Below, piece after piece: positions 23,862-34,766 of a stretch of 64,000 nt of DNA (position 1 is its first letter; the number at the start of each line of letters is the position of its first letter). Below the pieces are notes generated by a model that was not told where the DNA came from, did not search any database, and saw only the letters and a list, made by a program, of their open reading frames with translations. The stretch spans positions 3,472,001-3,536,000 of the forward strand of contig JAGMUV010000006.1 of the NCBI GenBank assembly GCA_020744425.1, read 5' to 3'. The DNA is from Dactylonectria macrodidyma. Its lineage: Eukaryota > Ascomycota > Sordariomycetes > Hypocreales > Nectriaceae. The translations under genes and the position numbers were made by a program.

Positions 23862-24860
23862 GGCGATGGCAGGAACAAGCTTGAACTTGGGCGTGTTCAA
23901 CGTACAGCAAGGAGAATGTGAGAATCGATGGAAATGTTGAGAAAAGTTGTTACGGAGAGTGTCTGGAGCTACGCAAGCAGTGAGTAGGCGGTTGGGTACA
24001 TCCTACGTAGTATACTGGTGTCGGAACTAGCACGATGGGAAGCTTGCCTCATGCTAACTGAATTGAGACTTGGCGCTTAGGCGTCCTACGTCAGAACTGA
24101 GATACGACTAGGCTGAGTGTCATGCAGCTATCGATTGAAGTGGTGTGCTGCAATGCAAGGGAAGTGGAAACCTACAGGGTGGATATAACAAGGGATAATT
24201 GTCCGGGGTGAATATAAAGTAGCTGCTAGTGTGCCGTATCCACCAGAATATGCAAGGGTGAGAACTATCGATGTGTTGGCGATGTTCCCCGCCCCAGACC
24301 GACTTCATCGACAGTCAGTACCTTCGTGGCATGGCGGGGTTGAGGCAAATTTCATCTCATGGTCAGGTCCATGCAGGGTTTCGCGCCAAGTCCACCAGCT
24401 ATCCGCACGTTCTCGACTTGGTTCGCTCTCAGTAAACGGTCGGAATGCCGGCGCCTCCAATGTATCATAACGCAACTAGCCTCACCTCTTAGGCATGGGC
24501 TTCTAGTATATGGACTTTTGCCTTTGATTCATCATGCTGTTCCACGACAAACTTGGACACTGAGGGCCAGCTGCCAACAGGTAGATGATACATGTGGCCA
24601 TGTAGCTGCATTGCCTTCGCACCCTCAGCGTTAGATAGTGTGCTCCAAACCATAAGCAGAAGTAAGATGAGCATGGTAAGTCAATGAGGCGTATAAGATT
24701 GAAATTTGTATTGTGAGTTACGGAGTAACCAGGTTGTATTTGTCAGAGCTCGCCTCAGTTCTACCTATCATATACATGTATCTAGTGTAACTACAGGTAG
24801 TTGTAAGTCTCAAACTGATCACTTCCTCCCCGACTGCCGCGTAGGGCGCTATCCCACAGC
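23862..24860. other. Intergenic, 1.0 kb
   Basis: Upstream region of the subtilase and downstream region of the 25-kb gene. I see no supported gene. Confidence 0.5.
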
Positions 24861-25910
24861 TTAGTTTTTGTCACCAGGGTTGGCCTCGTTGGTCTTCAGC
24901 TGCTTGTTCAGAAGCTGGCTGTAGGCCCTCAGATTGCTGTCGGTCACAAGCTGGAACATTTGGTCGAACTTTGCTCTGTTCTGCTCAAACTTCCTAGCGT
25001 TCAAGGAGAACTTGGTAACACTCAGGTTGAAATTGAAGTCGATCTTGTCGACGCCGCTGTTCTTTCCGGTGCTTTGATAGAATGTGTAGCTGTCGAAGGA
25101 CATGCGGATGAGAAAGATCGTGGGCTGGTAGATATAGGTCGGGTTGTCAACATCGCCGGTGACATTCCTTCGGGGAACCAGGCCAAGGCGAAGCGAAAAG
25201 TCGATGGAGTTTGCTTTGCCGGGGGCAATCTTTGACAGGCCAGCCACGAATGTGGTCAACTGGCCATCAAGCTGCTTCTTGGTATCAGGGTCGAATCCAA
25301 AGTTATCAAAGACGGCTCCCAGGAACTTGTCGTGGATTTGATCTTTGGGAATCTGATTACTGTACTTCTGAGTGCTGCCCGTGTCGAACATGAAGAAGCC
25401 GGCCAGAGGGCCCGCCATGGCGTCATAGGCAGTCTTTGCCTGGAAGTTGTAAGCCGCAGCCGCCTCCGTGGTGATGTCAAAGCCATCAGGCTTCTGCTGA
25501 ACCTGCATGAGGTTGGAGTACAGCTGGATCATGGAGTTGGCATCCATGAGGGTATTGTAGTTGTCCTGAACGGCAGCGATGTCATAGCCTGGAAGGATAA
25601 CGATCGGAGGTGGCTTGGGGACCTGGCCAGTTGAAACTTGCTCTTCGGCCGGCTTGGTGTCGCCCATCATCAGCGCCGTAAGCTTGGCAAATTTGTCGTC
25701 TCCGTCAGCAGACGCAGTGACAGGTGCGTTGCCAGCATTTGACGAGTGGATGGTCGAGAGGTCATAGTCAGGCGACGCGTGCTCTGTCGCCAAAAGGCGC
25801 AGAGCCAGAGTCTCCTCATCAACGGGCTTTCCGCCTTGAGCTTTGATGGAAAGCTCTTGGATGAAGGCGCTGATGGCGGCGCTGGACTCGATGGTCAATG
25901 GTTCGGCCAT
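24861..25910 (-). CDS. Unknown-family protein A (GPLAGF paralogue)
   Basis: A single exon of 349 aa, with a TATA box about 125 bp upstream. I do not recognise the family. There is no signal peptide or membrane helix. Layout: a helical, acidic N-terminus (1-95); a Pro-rich hinge and PIVILPGYD (102-110); NYNTLMDANSMIQLY (117-131); the core AYDAMAGPLAGFF (161-173); a LDGQLTTFVAGL helix (214-225); then a beta-rich end with DNPTYIYQP (255-263), LIRMSFDSYTFY and FNLSVTKFSLNARKFEQ. The same order of blocks occurs in the gene at 30,429-31,421 and, more loosely, at 27,095-28,236. Orientation is opposite to those two, with about 1.2 kb of shared upstream sequence to the 27-kb gene. Confidence 0.75.
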   Translation of the reverse strand: MAEPLTIESSAAISAFIQELSIKAQGGKPVDEETLALRLLATEHASPDYDLSTIHSSNAGNAPVTASADGDDKFAKLTALMMGDTKPAEEQVSTGQVPKPPPIVILPGYDIAAVQDNYNTLMDANSMIQLYSNLMQVQQKPDGFDITTEAAAAYNFQAKTAYDAMAGPLAGFFMFDTGSTQKYSNQIPKDQIHDKFLGAVFDNFGFDPDTKKQLDGQLTTFVAGLSKIAPGKANSIDFSLRLGLVPRRNVTGDVDNPTYIYQPTIFLIRMSFDSYTFYQSTGKNSGVDKIDFNFNLSVTKFSLNARKFEQNRAKFDQMFQLVTDSNLRAYSQLLNKQLKTNEANPGDKN

Positions 25911-27094
25911 TTTGAAAGAGGAGGTAGATGTTGTCAGAGTCTGACAAGTTCAAAAGGTGTGTGATGTTAATGGAAGATGAGTGTAGATTGAAAGTTTGGC
26001 TTGTGCACGGTGGTCTCTGAGGATCCTCGCCTTTTTTATAATGATTCAGCAAGACGATCAGTGCGGCCATGCAATGACTGTGCTTTGACTGTCAAAGGCC
26101 TCAATGTACTTGGGCGGAGGTGGCTTTCCTCCACGCCTGGACACCTGTTCTAAGACGGTAGTTGACGTCAGCTGTTCAGAGCTCAATATGCTGCCTTCGG
26201 CCTCCGAGGAAGCTATTGAAACGGTTGGCATCTAGAATGTGGGTATTTGCCTCCTAGCAACGCGTACAGATGATGATCTAAACGGCCTGAGGATGTTGAG
26301 AAGAGCCTTTGGGCCGAGATGCATTTCAATATTGAGCCCTTGCATTTCTGGAAGAGCACTAAAGCTGTGATGGACACGGTCTGTGATGAAAGCACCCCGG
26401 GGCCTATGAAATGATGCATCATGAGGTCTCAGCCAGGCGTGTTCGTATCCCGCCCAATTTGAGGCCCGAAAGGGTGCCAGGTGACAACTGATGTCCCAGA
26501 AAGTGCCTCATCCGGCATCCCGTTCACGAGGCCTGAGCTCAGGGATGAGGGGAGGGGGTCGGCAAGATGCGGTGAGGACAGGATTTTCCAAGTCATCACA
26601 ACTCAATTTTTGAGGAAGTTGGACGATCTCTGCGAGGCTAGAGTAGCTATCGGACCGTGGCTTAGGCCGGAACGTCGGCGGCAAGCCGAGAATACAGATC
26701 GGCCATATTGTACCTTAGTTCGGGGTCTGGATCTCGGGGCTAATGCATAGGATTCCCGATTCTTTCCATCCATCTAGCTGCTTGACTTCCTGTCGGGCAT
26801 GTATGACCTGGCCTTTGTTGAGTAGTTGGGTACCATCAGTAGCGGGGTTACCACCCTAAGGTCGTACTAGTTGCTGTTGGAGTACAAGCCACGATTCCAG
26901 AGCACGTCCAGTGACAAGACATGCCGTAATGAGCATTTCAAAAAGGTCAATTCTTTGGATCTCCCAGACCTGCCTATGGGGACTCATTCATCGCTGTATC
27001 AACTCTCGTCAACACAGATATCTCTTTCAACTGTCATCAGGTCTTTTGTGCGCAAGGACAGTTTCAACGAGCCTTTTTTCCGAGCATCATCAAG
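25911..27094. promoter_or_regulatory. Divergent intergenic region of paralogues A and B
   Basis: 1.18 kb separate the ATG at 25910 (minus) from the ATG at 27095 (plus). A TATA box for A lies at 26031-26040. No other gene is supported. Because both neighbours are paralogues pointing outward, the pair may share control. Confidence 0.4.
26031..26040 (-). promoter_or_regulatory. TATA box of paralogue A
   Basis: TATAAAAAAG on the minus strand, about 125 bp upstream of the ATG at 25910. Confidence 0.5.
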
Positions 27095-28236
27095 ATGGAT
27101 TCTACCTCCAAGCCAACTCCCGATCCTGTTGAGGCAGTATTCATGGAATTGAATCAGCCCGCTACCTCCGCTTCACCCGCGGAGCAAGGTGACGAGTCAA
27201 CGTCGCAACAAGATGAAGGCTCAGTTACCACGCATTCCAACCAGCCCTCTGCGTACGTGCAACTTATCGCCTTTGTATATCGTTACGTACTAACTTATTG
27301 TCTTCTAGTCCTGTCGAGTCCATGGATAGCATGGACACAGTCGCGATTGAACTCGAAAAGGCCGTGGCCGAACCAAGTGCAACCGTCAAGAATGGCTACG
27401 CTCCCGCTCCCTTCATGTTTGGATTTGAACCGTCAGCAAAGTATCCAGACCAACGACAGGCGTTTTCTCAGCTCCTGGGCATGTCGGGAATAACTCGCAT
27501 GTTTGCAGCTATCAACACTGTTTCGGCTCGGGGAGCTCGCAAACAGACAGAGCCGTATTCTCTCCACGTCCCCAAGGAGTACGTGGCAGCGTTCAACGAA
27601 GGGACCGAAGCAACCATTAAAGCTCTTACCATTGGTCCTCTTGCCGGATTCTATGATTCGACCATGGGCGGGTCGACTCAGACAGAGGAGCTGCTGCTCA
27701 AACGATCGGAACTGCACCCTCTCGTGCTGCGTCAAATTTTCAGCGGCCTTTCGCCGGTCACGGCGAAGCACCTTGATGATCTCGACGATGTGTTGACAGA
27801 CTTCGTGGCTATGCTGAAGCCCTACCAATGCACTCCAACGGCTGACCAGTCAACCCTGAAGCATGTGATCCTCATCAACTACATACGAGCCACTGATATA
27901 AGCGGTGGCGGCAGCATGTTCGTCATTGACGCATTCACTCGCATGGTGTCTCTCACTCTCAAGGCGGAAGAGTGGTCTGTAGCACTGCGAAAGCCGGGTA
28001 TTCTCAAGAGGAATGAGAAGATCAAGTTCAGCATAACGACAACCATCGCTGAGATGAAACTGGACGGAGGCAAGTATCAGGCCAACAAGGAGAAGTATGA
28101 GCAGGCTCTGGAGATGATGATTGGCGATCAAGCAGATCTCAAAAAAATCATCAAGAAAGGCGGCCTTGAGGCCTTTGGGCGGGAAACTAGCATCGTGTTG
28201 CCGCCGCAGGAAGATACTGAAACACTCGAGGAGTGA
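27095..28236 (+). CDS. Unknown-family protein B (GPLAGF paralogue)
   Basis: Exons 27095-27252 and 27309-28236 (56-nt intron, GTACGT...TTCTAG) give 361 aa. The first 55 residues are a Ser/Thr/Gln/Glu-rich disordered tail. The body follows the order of its neighbours: AFSQLLGMSGITRMFAAI (104-121) in place of the NYN..L..LY block, GPLAGFY at about 162-168, LDDLDDVLTDFVAML, and a beta-rich C-terminus ending in KLDGGKYQANKEKYEQALEMM, which parallels the SLNARKFEQNRAKFDQMF block of gene A. It is more diverged than A and C are from each other. There is no signal peptide, known domain or catalytic motif. Confidence 0.72.
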
Positions 28237-30428
28237 TGTCTTTGAGGCAACACATGGACTAGGTAGCCTCAACAATTTACGATAGCAGCAGCGGGAGAAT
28301 CATAGCTGTCATCAACAATTGTGCTCTTCAGTAGGACAGCTTCCATCGTCACCCGTCTTTGAGGACAATCAAGCTTGATTGAAGGGTAACTTGGTGATGC
28401 TAAACTGCGTTGCACTAAAGCTCGCCCAGAGTACCTGAGTGTACCACCCACACCATATCTCCCACCACAAATTTCGATTCTATCAGATCGCTTCGTCCAT
28501 TATCCGTCAATTCATGCAAGGGGGTGCACATGTACACCATGACTTAGGATGTGGCCAGCCACCGACACAAACCTCCTAGGTTTAACGGAAAGGCGGGGTT
28601 GTGGCTGAGAACTATTGACTTGAAAGCTGATCCTCGCATTGACTCCACAGCAGCTGAGTGGCTTGGTGGTATGACCGCATGGCAAGCAACCCTCCCATCC
28701 GAGATGTGGAACCTCTCCTTGCATGGATATGTTGCAGAGGAGGAGTCAGAATGATGCAGGGAGGTGATTATGGTAAATTACATGTCATCGCTCTAGACCT
28801 TTAGGCACAACTCAAAACCCAGCCTCCTCACCGAATCGCCTCGGATGGCCTGGTCCAACCATTGAAGCGTCCATTCCACAGTTACCTTAGCTTGAGGCAT
28901 CTCAGATGGCCGCATGATGGTTGAGATGCAGCGCGGGGTAAGTGACAGCTCATATTTAGTTTCGGCCTATCAGCCCTACAGCCACTAAGTAGTGTCCACA
29001 GCCCATAGCTGTGCCGGATTACACCACGCGGCCCGCCCGGGCCGTTTGCTAGTAACAACGGTAGACCGGTGATCACTAAAAGTGCCGGAAACCGAGCTCA
29101 TATTCAGCCACAAAGCAGTCAACACCCTTCCAATTGAGACACATCTTAGAGCTAGGCTCACCGAAACTTCATGGGCAGCAACTATCGACCAAGGCGTGAG
29201 ACAACTAATGCGACCCCGTCTATCATATTCTAAATCCGGACTCCAGCCAGCCACGAAGCTGCCATCCGCTGTTCTAGGCTCTGGCTACAGTTAGGTGGCA
29301 AACACCACACCTGACTACATGCAGGCTTTCATGGCGTGTCAATGAAGCAAGGAGATCGACCTTTCTGTTGACTACTGACAGAACCAAGATCAAGTCTGCT
29401 GACCCCATCATTTGGCGGGCTGATCGAATAGACACGTACTTCGGGGGATCAATCAACACCTGCAGCCTGCCGCATGATCTGCGCAAGCCACTTACTAGGA
29501 GGCGCTCAACACGAGCTTGGCAACTACATTCCAGCGAATACACAATCAAATGCTTGTCCACTATTCTAGGTAAGGATGCGGGGTTGCTAGGAGTCACCGA
29601 TGCATTCCTGCAATGGTACCCAGATCGGCCACACACCCTCACCTCTTCTCGCCAGCGATTATCTACACCCACTGCCATAATACCACCTCGCAGGTGTTTA
29701 GTCCATCATGCACCTCCTACGTCAAAGGAACGATCGTGGCTGCTCTGAACTGCGCTGCAGCCCAACTTCACCGTCGTGTCCGGCCATCTTCCTTTCTCCT
29801 CGGCTTGCTCTTTCTGCGGCCCTTGCCAACTCAGCCATACCCTACTATCAGAGCCGCTACTCGGCGGCAAGGGATATGTTACATCGGCCCAAGGGAGGCC
29901 AAGATGCCGAGTAGGAGAAAATGTGACATGTACCGCGCTTTCTGTAATAATGGCTCGATGGCTTAGACTAGAGGTCATACAGCCTCAACAAACCTGGTTT
30001 TGGCGGAGAATTACGCCCTACCGTAGACTTGGCTTTGCAGTAGTCTTCGGGGTCCGAGCAAGTCGAGACTTCCCGGCATGCCAATTGGAGCTTCAAGGTT
30101 GAAGCGTTGAGATCGGCGGCCGAGTCTCAGTCGCGAGCCCGTCGGACTTGGACATTGACTATGCAAGCGCCATGCCGTACTCCTGTGGAATCAATAGACA
30201 TTACCCGAATGGATTCATACTGTTGAAATCAAGAGCAACAGCGTTGAGGGGTTTGCATTGCTTGTGCGTGGCTGCTGAACACTCTGAGCAGATTCGATCT
30301 CATACAAAATCAGCCCGATATCTATAAACTTCGACGAGATACCCAAAACCCTTGCTTCTCATCATTAACTATCTTCCATACACTTGTTCTCATATATTTT
30401 CCAACACTTTTCTTAACTACTCATAAAA
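28237..30428. other. Intergenic, 2.2 kb, between paralogues B and C
   Basis: No supported gene. I looked for a broken extra copy of the paralogue family (GPLAGF core, LDG helix) and did not find one. The final 120 bp contain the promoter of gene C. Confidence 0.5.
30323..30328 (+). promoter_or_regulatory. TATA box of paralogue C
   Basis: TATAAA about 105 bp before the ATG at 30429, followed by a C/A/T-rich leader; the start context is aaaaATGGG. Confidence 0.55.
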
Positions 30429-31421
30429 ATGGGTTCCGTACCACCTGTCCCGGATCTCGGCGAGCTTCAACCTCTCGCTGAAGTCCTCAGCGCTGCCTCT
30501 GATGTCACTCAGGAGCATGGAACTTTTTCCAAGTTCCTATCCTCCGGCCCAGTCACGGCTTCTGCCGGTGATGGAACTCTTGCCGACCTCGTGGCCCAAC
30601 TGAATGCAGCCTCAGGCGGTCCAAGCGAGGAGGTAAAGGCTGGCTTGGCTCCCATGCCTCAGAATGTGACAATCTTGCCGCCCTACACCGAAGCAAACGC
30701 GATTGAGAACTACAACCATTTGACGGATATCTCATCCATCGTGTCTCTTTACACGGCCATCTGGAATGCAGATGCTCGCAGCAAGCGCGGCCATCCTGAG
30801 CCGTACAACATCACCATCGCAAGCGAGGCAGCTCAGTCTTTCGCTGATATGGCCAGCTCTGCTTACAATGTCATGAGTGGGCCGCTTGCTGGATTCTTCA
30901 ACTACGCGAACGGCTCCGTGGCCACCTTCAGCAAGGAGATGTCCAAGACAGAAGTCCATCTCGAGTTCCTCGGCGAGCTGTTCAAGGGGTTCAGCCTGAC
31001 CAGGCCTGCTTTGCTGCAGCTGGATGGCATCTTGACCAACTTCATCTCGTCCCTGAAGACGGTCACCGTCGAGACAGGTTCAACCAAGAACACTGTCGAC
31101 CAGACCCTGCGCATCAACCAGGTCATGCGCCTCAACATCTCTGGCGATGACGCCAACCCAATCTGGGTGTTCCAGCCACGCACTCGGATTGTGTACATGC
31201 ACATCGATGGGTCTACCTACCGCTGGGCGACCAATAAGGCTGAGCACACAAGCAGCACCTTCAACATGGTCTACACGGTCGCTGACTTCGACCTCAACGT
31301 CAATAAGTGGCTCGCATCCAAGGGCAAGCTAGACAAGGTTTTCAGGACAGTCAGCGGCAAGTCAATCACGGAATTTGGAAAGATGATCAACCCCAACCCA
31401 GTCAACCCGCAACAGACTTGA
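30429..31421 (+). CDS. Unknown-family protein C (GPLAGF paralogue)
   Basis: A single exon of 330 aa. It is the closest relative of gene A in the window: NVTILPPYTEANAIENYNHL (79-98), ISSIVSLY, SAYNVMSGPLAGFF (144-157), LDGILTNFISSL (198-209), DDANPIWVFQP (240-250), then a beta-rich end with VADFDLNVNKWLASKGKLDKVF. The N-terminal 75 residues differ from A in sequence but are also helical and acidic. Strong codon regularity and a clean TATA box and start context suggest it is expressed. No signal peptide, no membrane segment and no conserved catalytic triad or metal site are visible. The function is unknown. Confidence 0.77.
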   Translation: MGSVPPVPDLGELQPLAEVLSAASDVTQEHGTFSKFLSSGPVTASAGDGTLADLVAQLNAASGGPSEEVKAGLAPMPQNVTILPPYTEANAIENYNHLTDISSIVSLYTAIWNADARSKRGHPEPYNITIASEAAQSFADMASSAYNVMSGPLAGFFNYANGSVATFSKEMSKTEVHLEFLGELFKGFSLTRPALLQLDGILTNFISSLKTVTVETGSTKNTVDQTLRINQVMRLNISGDDANPIWVFQPRTRIVYMHIDGSTYRWATNKAEHTSSTFNMVYTVADFDLNVNKWLASKGKLDKVFRTVSGKSITEFGKMINPNPVNPQQT

Positions 31422-32532
31422 GTAAAACTTTAGAGATAGCAACTTATGAATGTGAATGTTAGCTTCTCGCGCTATTATTTCTTGCACTACTGTTACCTCT
31501 CCGCTGTAGATGAGCTAGTAAGGCGGGAAACACACGTGGTTTTACGATGCTAAGCCTGTCTTGATACCAGAACGATCTTGAAGCCTGCTCGAGCAAGGTG
31601 AATCCCGTTTAAGAAAAAATCAAAATCTCATGTACACCTTACCTCTGTTTACTGTCCCTTCAATGGTGTGAGAGCTTGTGGGGTATGTGAGCGCCTCTTA
31701 CGTACGATTCTTTACTGTTTGAGTGGGGACCTCGCAAAATGTTCGGACAGCAAAATGTCTCGTAGCAAGTAAATCCTCTAGAGCTCAAGCGATGCCCAAG
31801 GTTAAGTCTACCGTCAACTTCATTCTTACTTGGGCGGAAGAGAAACCCTGTGGGCAGCACCACTCTACGTACGCTGCATCCTAAAAATGACATTACAACA
31901 GAACGCTTTCAATAAGCAAAAGAAGACACTATTAAGACCGTGTGTCTTTGCACCTAGATCTTTCACCTCTATGGCCATCCTGAACTTCTAGCTGAGTAGA
32001 ATCCCGATTCCTTGGACTTTTTGATGAACCATCCATGGTCCGTGATTTTAAAAAGTCTTTGGGGAGCATAATTAAGTTTTTTATAATGAAGAGAGTCTAG
32101 TCTTTGAACGCATCAATGCCCTTGATGGTTTTTGTAGCAGCTGCAGGGTAGATTATGAAGCCAGTTGGATGAAGTGACTCGCAGGATACTATGCTCTCGC
32201 ATAAATTAGGAGCACGCTCTTCTGGCAAAGCATAATGTTCGAGTCCGCCTGTCGAATATTAGTTCAAAAAGCGAATGATTCGAAGATTCTTCAGCATGTC
32301 CCGCCGTAATGGTATTGTTGACCCTTAACGAACAGTTCAAGCAAATATCTGTTGAGAAGAACTCAGCGTTATTGAGTACTTCGAGATGATAGAGTTGGAA
32401 CCTGTCATACGTAATCATGAATGATATTAGAGTAGCAAGTCACATATTAGAGGGTTATTAACGCTACTTAAAATATTGTAGGCGTTCTTGACCTTTCTTC
32501 TCGGTAGCTATTAACTACAAACACCCAAGTCT
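31422..32532. other. Intergenic, 1.1 kb, AT-rich
   Basis: Separates paralogue C from the stop of the Zn2Cys6 gene. I see no gene or repeat in it. Confidence 0.5.
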
Positions 32533-34236
32533 CTATAGAAATAACCAGCTTTCTTCCTGATTCCAAACATAGTCCAGCCACGTGATGTCTGCACATTCAC
32601 TTGTGCTTCGACTCCAGATAGCCTCCAACATGTCACTAGCACTCCTTGCATTGTAACAGCAGGACATTACCCAGATGTGTTGGAAAAGTGTCTGGAGCAT
32701 TTTTCTCGACTCTATATCTTGTGTCTCTGCGCCAATGACAAAAGCAGGCCACACCAAACTCTTGAGATGAAAATCATCATGTGGTATTGCAAGCATGTGA
32801 CATATCGCCGGCTCGATCAAATGTCTGATGTAGGGCCTTGACAAGTAGGGTTGGTCAAGTAATCTGCCAACAATGTATGAAGCGTACACTTCAACTGCGG
32901 CCTTGTAAGCATGAGCAAGATGAAATCGAGACTGGCGGTGTTGCTGATCCGGAAATTGCTTTGCCCAGCGCGATGGCGAGAACCTCAGCAGCATATCGCA
33001 TAGTGATCGTGCCATTTGGGGTCGCTCAGCATCGGTCTGCGGAATCGACCGTAGATAGTTCATCTCTGATAGTAATTGGAGAAGCTCTGCTGGACACCCA
33101 ACCCAGGTTTGATTCTCTGACTGTCGAAGGGCTTCGAGATAAGACGTGTTGATGACGGGTGATGGGTGAGCGGATACGATACTCGCCCGTGTTAGAGTTG
33201 CTCCTAGTATTCCGAAACTGCGACATGAATTAGCAAAGCACCACTTAGGTTTGGTAGGCCATCATACGTTGTGCAAGCTGTATCAAAATACGTCAACCAT
33301 GCTCTGGATTCTGAGTCCTCCTTACTTAGGAGAGTTTTACGGGTTCGAATCATCTGCTCTGCAGCTCGAAGGTGGTGTTTCCACCCTCGTCCCCCGAATT
33401 CCACCACATCCATACATATGAAGAGAACAACTGTGGCAATTACGGCATTACTGTTGTCGTTTGAGTAGCCTTGCAACTCGCGTTTCAAATGTTGCAGAGC
33501 TTTCTGTTTGTGTGACAACGCTGTTCGAAGCGCGTTAGAAGAGTTGAGTTGAGTCGTTTGCCAATAAAGGTCTTCCGACGAGCTCCACAACTCAGGGCTG
33601 TCAAAGGGAAGTTTGTTCTCCCTTGAAGGTAGCTGAAGGTTGTGGATGAGGATTCGGTGGTTGAGATGAAAGGCTGATATAGATATCATGATGTGGTACA
33701 ACGCCCGATTCCTCGGCATAAGAGGCATTAACGACAGAAAAGGATTGTCAGCCGGCTTGTTATAAACGACACATTCTCTCGATAACTCCCGGTCGACTAA
33801 CACATCGCTCTCAGTTAGCATCTCGTCTATACGCTGAGGCGCTTCACGGCAACCTACAGTAACGAATGTAATTGCGGCAGTCCGCGGGTAGGTCTTGTAG
33901 GCCTGGCTCTATGAGTGACCTGGACAAGGTGGTGTCAAAGGGAAATGGCTGGACAAATCCCCCCTGAGGTCTCGCTTGAGCCACTGGAGAAAGGTGACAA
34001 CACAAGTCGGGCCTCAAGACTTGATGCGATTCGTCGGGTTCAAACGTCTTCTTTCCCATCATCTTGCCCCGGCTAGCTATACTGTTTGTCCACACTAGGG
34101 CTTTTGATCGGTCATATCCCAAACATCGGAGTTTGAGACCCGAACACCGCTGACACGTCGGCAGCAGCCTGTCACATCTGACCCGCTTTTGGCGGCAGGT
34201 TCGGCATGAGTTGGGAGCTCTAGATGCATCGTGCAT
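32533..34236 (-). CDS. Zn2Cys6 transcription factor (Fungal_trans_2-like)
   Basis: Exons 33858-34236, 33268-33826 and 32533-33217 give 540 aa. The zinc cluster is at residues 11-38 (CRTCRQKRVRCDRLLPTCQRC...C). The C-terminal body has the pattern of the Fungal_trans_2 group: RECVVYNKPADNPFLSLMPL, LYHIMISISAFHL, KQKALQHLKREL, a FDTACTT block, then AYKAAVEVYASYIVGRLL. The first intron in this model is only 31 nt (33827-33857) and lacks a clear branch site, so either a very short intron or a one-base lesion lies there; the second (33218-33267) is ordinary. It is divergent from the DUR3-like transporter and is a likely regulator of it. Confidence 0.75.
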
Positions 34237-34766
34237 GGCGGCGACAGAGCGTTGTATTTCTTGGCGGGTCAGGATATTTCTCGCTTCAACTGTCTGATCG
34301 AGGTTGCAAATGAGGAGAGCCTGGCTCGTTCTGCGCTCTTATGCCGACGGCCGGGGTAGCGCGGTGGGGGTGGCAGATGATGCGATCGCCACTAACCTCT
34401 CTCTGGAAGCCAAGACGCGACCCCTGTCGAAACCATTGGTCTCGTCATCTCCCGTCATGTTTCGAGGTTGCTAAGGTTGGCTGTTGGGATAAAGGAGGCG
34501 TTTCGGACAGCAACGTCGATTCTACTGAGAAGGTGAGTTTGTGGCAATTCCTCATTAGTTTTGACGTTGACGACATCCTTAGCGCTGATAGCCTCACTAT
34601 GCTTGAGAACCGTGTTTTCACCCAGCATCCTTGCAAAGCTGTGATCTCGTCATCACTCATCTCGTTGAAACATGCAGGTTTCTAAATGCTATAAAGAGCT
34701 GGATATCTCCAGTGGAATCTTGATGCTCGGTCACCGAATATCCAACTCTCCCTCCGTTTCATTCAA
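34237..34766. promoter_or_regulatory. Divergent promoter region, regulator and DUR3-like gene
   Basis: 530 bp lie between the ATG of the Zn2Cys6 gene (34236, minus) and that of the symporter (34767, plus). No individual operator can be assigned with confidence. Confidence 0.4.

Noticed and set aside
23862..23900. Longer N-terminus of the subtilase
   Set aside because: This extension starts with TTG, not ATG, and no acceptor with a plausible upstream exon was found.
28237..30428. Broken extra copy of the GPLAGF family
   Set aside because: I searched all frames by eye for the core and neighbouring blocks and found none.
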